A DNA stretch of 15,569 nucleotides, from contig CAZCVI010000125.1 of the NCBI GenBank assembly GCA_964502145.1, forward strand, positions 1 to 15,569, written 5' to 3'. Every line of letters starts with the position of its first letter. Within the stretch, counting starts at the first letter, position 1. A model generated the notes under the pieces. The model was not told where the DNA came from, did not search any database, and was given only the letters and a program-made list of their open reading frames with translations. This document shows positions 14,716-15,569 of this stretch, piece by piece. The stretch comes from CAZCVI01 sp964502145 (GTDB lineage: Bacteria > Acidobacteriota > Aminicenantia > UBA2199). Made by a program: the position numbers and the translations under genes.

Positions 14716-14756
14716 ACCGCTCCGCGGTAACGCTGTCGCGTTGAGGTCCCTTTTTT
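14716..14756 (+). repeat. Tandem hairpins followed by a T tract, candidate mobile-element end
   Basis: Two adjacent hairpins, ACCGC-TCC-GCGGT (14716-14728) and AACGC-TGTC-GCGTT (14729-14742), are followed by GAGGTCCC and six Ts. They lie 145 bp upstream of the integrase/IS91-type remnant. They may be the subterminal hairpins of that element or a terminator isolating it. No second copy is visible in the window. Confidence 0.4.
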
Positions 14757-14900
14757 ATCGCCAATATTTTTTAAAAAGCACTTTAAAAAGAACTCTCTTT
14801 CGTGTATATTCTAGTTTCCGACTATGAAAACACAAAAGAGAGTCCCCAAAGATTATCAAATAATAGCACAATTCCCCCAAAAAAGAAAGGAGAAAATTCC

Positions 14901-15260
14901 ATGAAAACAATTTTTATTTCACCACCCCCAATACCCCGGCCTACCGGGGTTTCAGCGGACCCCGGTTGTGACCTGGGGAAAAAGATCAGTCCATTAAGGC
15001 AGCGGATGATTGAAGATATGGATCTTCATGGTTACGCGCCTAGCACAAAAGAAGTTTTCCTGAAGTCCGTCCTGCAATTGGGAAAATTATTCAAAAAAAA
15101 CCCGGGCGATATTACCGAAGATGAACTCCGAAAATACTTCCTGATGCTGAAAAATAATGAGACGCAATCTCCCCATATGGTAAAAAACCATTTCTACGGC
15201 CTCCGTTCTGAAAAAATGCCGGTACATAATTCCTTTCCCACATGCAAAAACCATCTATGA
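14901..15260 (+). pseudogene. Truncated tyrosine recombinase, N-terminal SAM-like domain only
   Basis: A 119-residue reading frame starting at an ATG with GAAAGGAG at 14885-14892. Residues about 31-87 (PLRQRMIEDMDLHGYAPST..., then ITEDELRKYF) match the N-terminal core-binding domain of phage-type integrases found directly before IS91-type transposases. The catalytic domain with its R-H-R-Y residues is missing: after residue 87 the sequence stops resembling an integrase and runs into a stop. In a different frame the IS91-type transposase begins almost at once, so a deletion appears to have joined the two genes. Confidence 0.7.
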
Positions 15261-15569
15261 TATCTGCAACTGCCGCTCCGATTCGCTCGGCGGACATCTC
15301 GATTGCTGCGATAATTGTGGCTATTCACATTTTTTTTACCATTCCTGTTACAATCGCTCGTGCCCCCAATGCCAGGGAATACAAGCAAAAAAATGGCTCA
15401 ATAAGCAGGCCGAAAAGCTTTTATCCGCCCCGTATTTCCACATCGTCTTCACCGTCCCACGCGAGGTCGGAGAACTCATTCAACAAAACCAGGTTGTACT
15501 GCTCAAGGTGCTTTTACCCCTAATTAGACAACTGAGCCTAGTTTTCCCCCTTTTCCTGATGGTCTCGCC
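15241..15569 (+). pseudogene. IS91-family transposase fragment, runs off the window
   Basis: In the frame starting at 15241 the translation reads HAKTIYDICNCRSDSLGGH, then a cysteine-rich zinc module (CCDNCGY, then CYNRSCPQCQ) and KKWLNKQAEKLLSAPYFHIVFTVP. This order is the zinc-binding N-terminus and start of the Y2 transposase domain of IS91-type elements (rolling-circle-like transposition). There is no start codon in this frame: it enters from an in-frame stop at 15181-15183, and roughly 20 usual N-terminal residues are missing. After about 15515 the similarity seems to fade, suggesting another break or end of homology. Confidence 0.75.

Overview
The window looks like a chromosomal segment of a Gram-negative (diderm), anaerobic bacterium. 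The diderm envelope is inferred from an MltA-type murein transglycosylase and a TonB-family protein. Anaerobic life is inferred from an oxygen-sensitive radical-SAM sulfatase-maturating enzyme and a NapH-like polyferredoxin. The style of the TonB protein, the AAA-ATPase/PD-(D/E)XK protein and the Bacteroidota-like lanthipeptide leader fit an Acidobacteriota/Aminicenantota- or Bacteroidota-type genome. That placement is a guess; the window holds no rRNA or other phylogenetic marker. No tRNA, rRNA or CRISPR array was seen.

Layout. 150-2185 (+) is a two-gene unit, a membrane-anchored [4Fe-4S] protein and adenosine deaminase. 3526-2270 (-) is a LarA-superfamily (nickel-pincer-type) isomerase. 6733-3862 (-) is a sulfatase followed by its radical-SAM maturase; the sulfatase is the cysteine type (C-T-P-N-R) that such an enzyme activates. 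Diverging from it at 6971-8613 (+) is the most unusual locus: a small Ser/Thr/Tyr-rich lanthipeptide-like precursor with a double-Gly leader and a complete LanC cyclase, with no LanB dehydratase, protease or transporter in the window. 9818-8703 (-) is a threonine-synthase-like PLP enzyme. 10160-11374 (+) is mltA, convergent with a TonB-family gene (12180-11416, -) across a shared hairpin terminator. 14377-12551 (-) is an AAA-ATPase-like/PD-(D/E)XK protein. The right edge holds the decayed remains of an integrase plus IS91-type transposase module.

Three intergenic regions (3581-3763, 9876-10067, 14471-14634) carry members of one repeat family. Each has imperfect terminal inverted repeats ending in (C/T)CTGGATTC or its relatives, and inside these two oppositely oriented arrays of a 9-bp unit built on TGGAC. 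The arrays can fold into one long hairpin. Arm lengths differ within and between copies in steps of whole 9-bp units. The element looks like a non-autonomous mobile or MITE/REP-like unit, and two copies also carry an intrinsic-terminator-like hairpin.

Most genes have clear Shine-Dalgarno sequences and several have sigma70-like promoters with exact 17-bp spacers. mltA is an exception: its promoter places the transcription start almost on the ATG, suggesting a leaderless mRNA.
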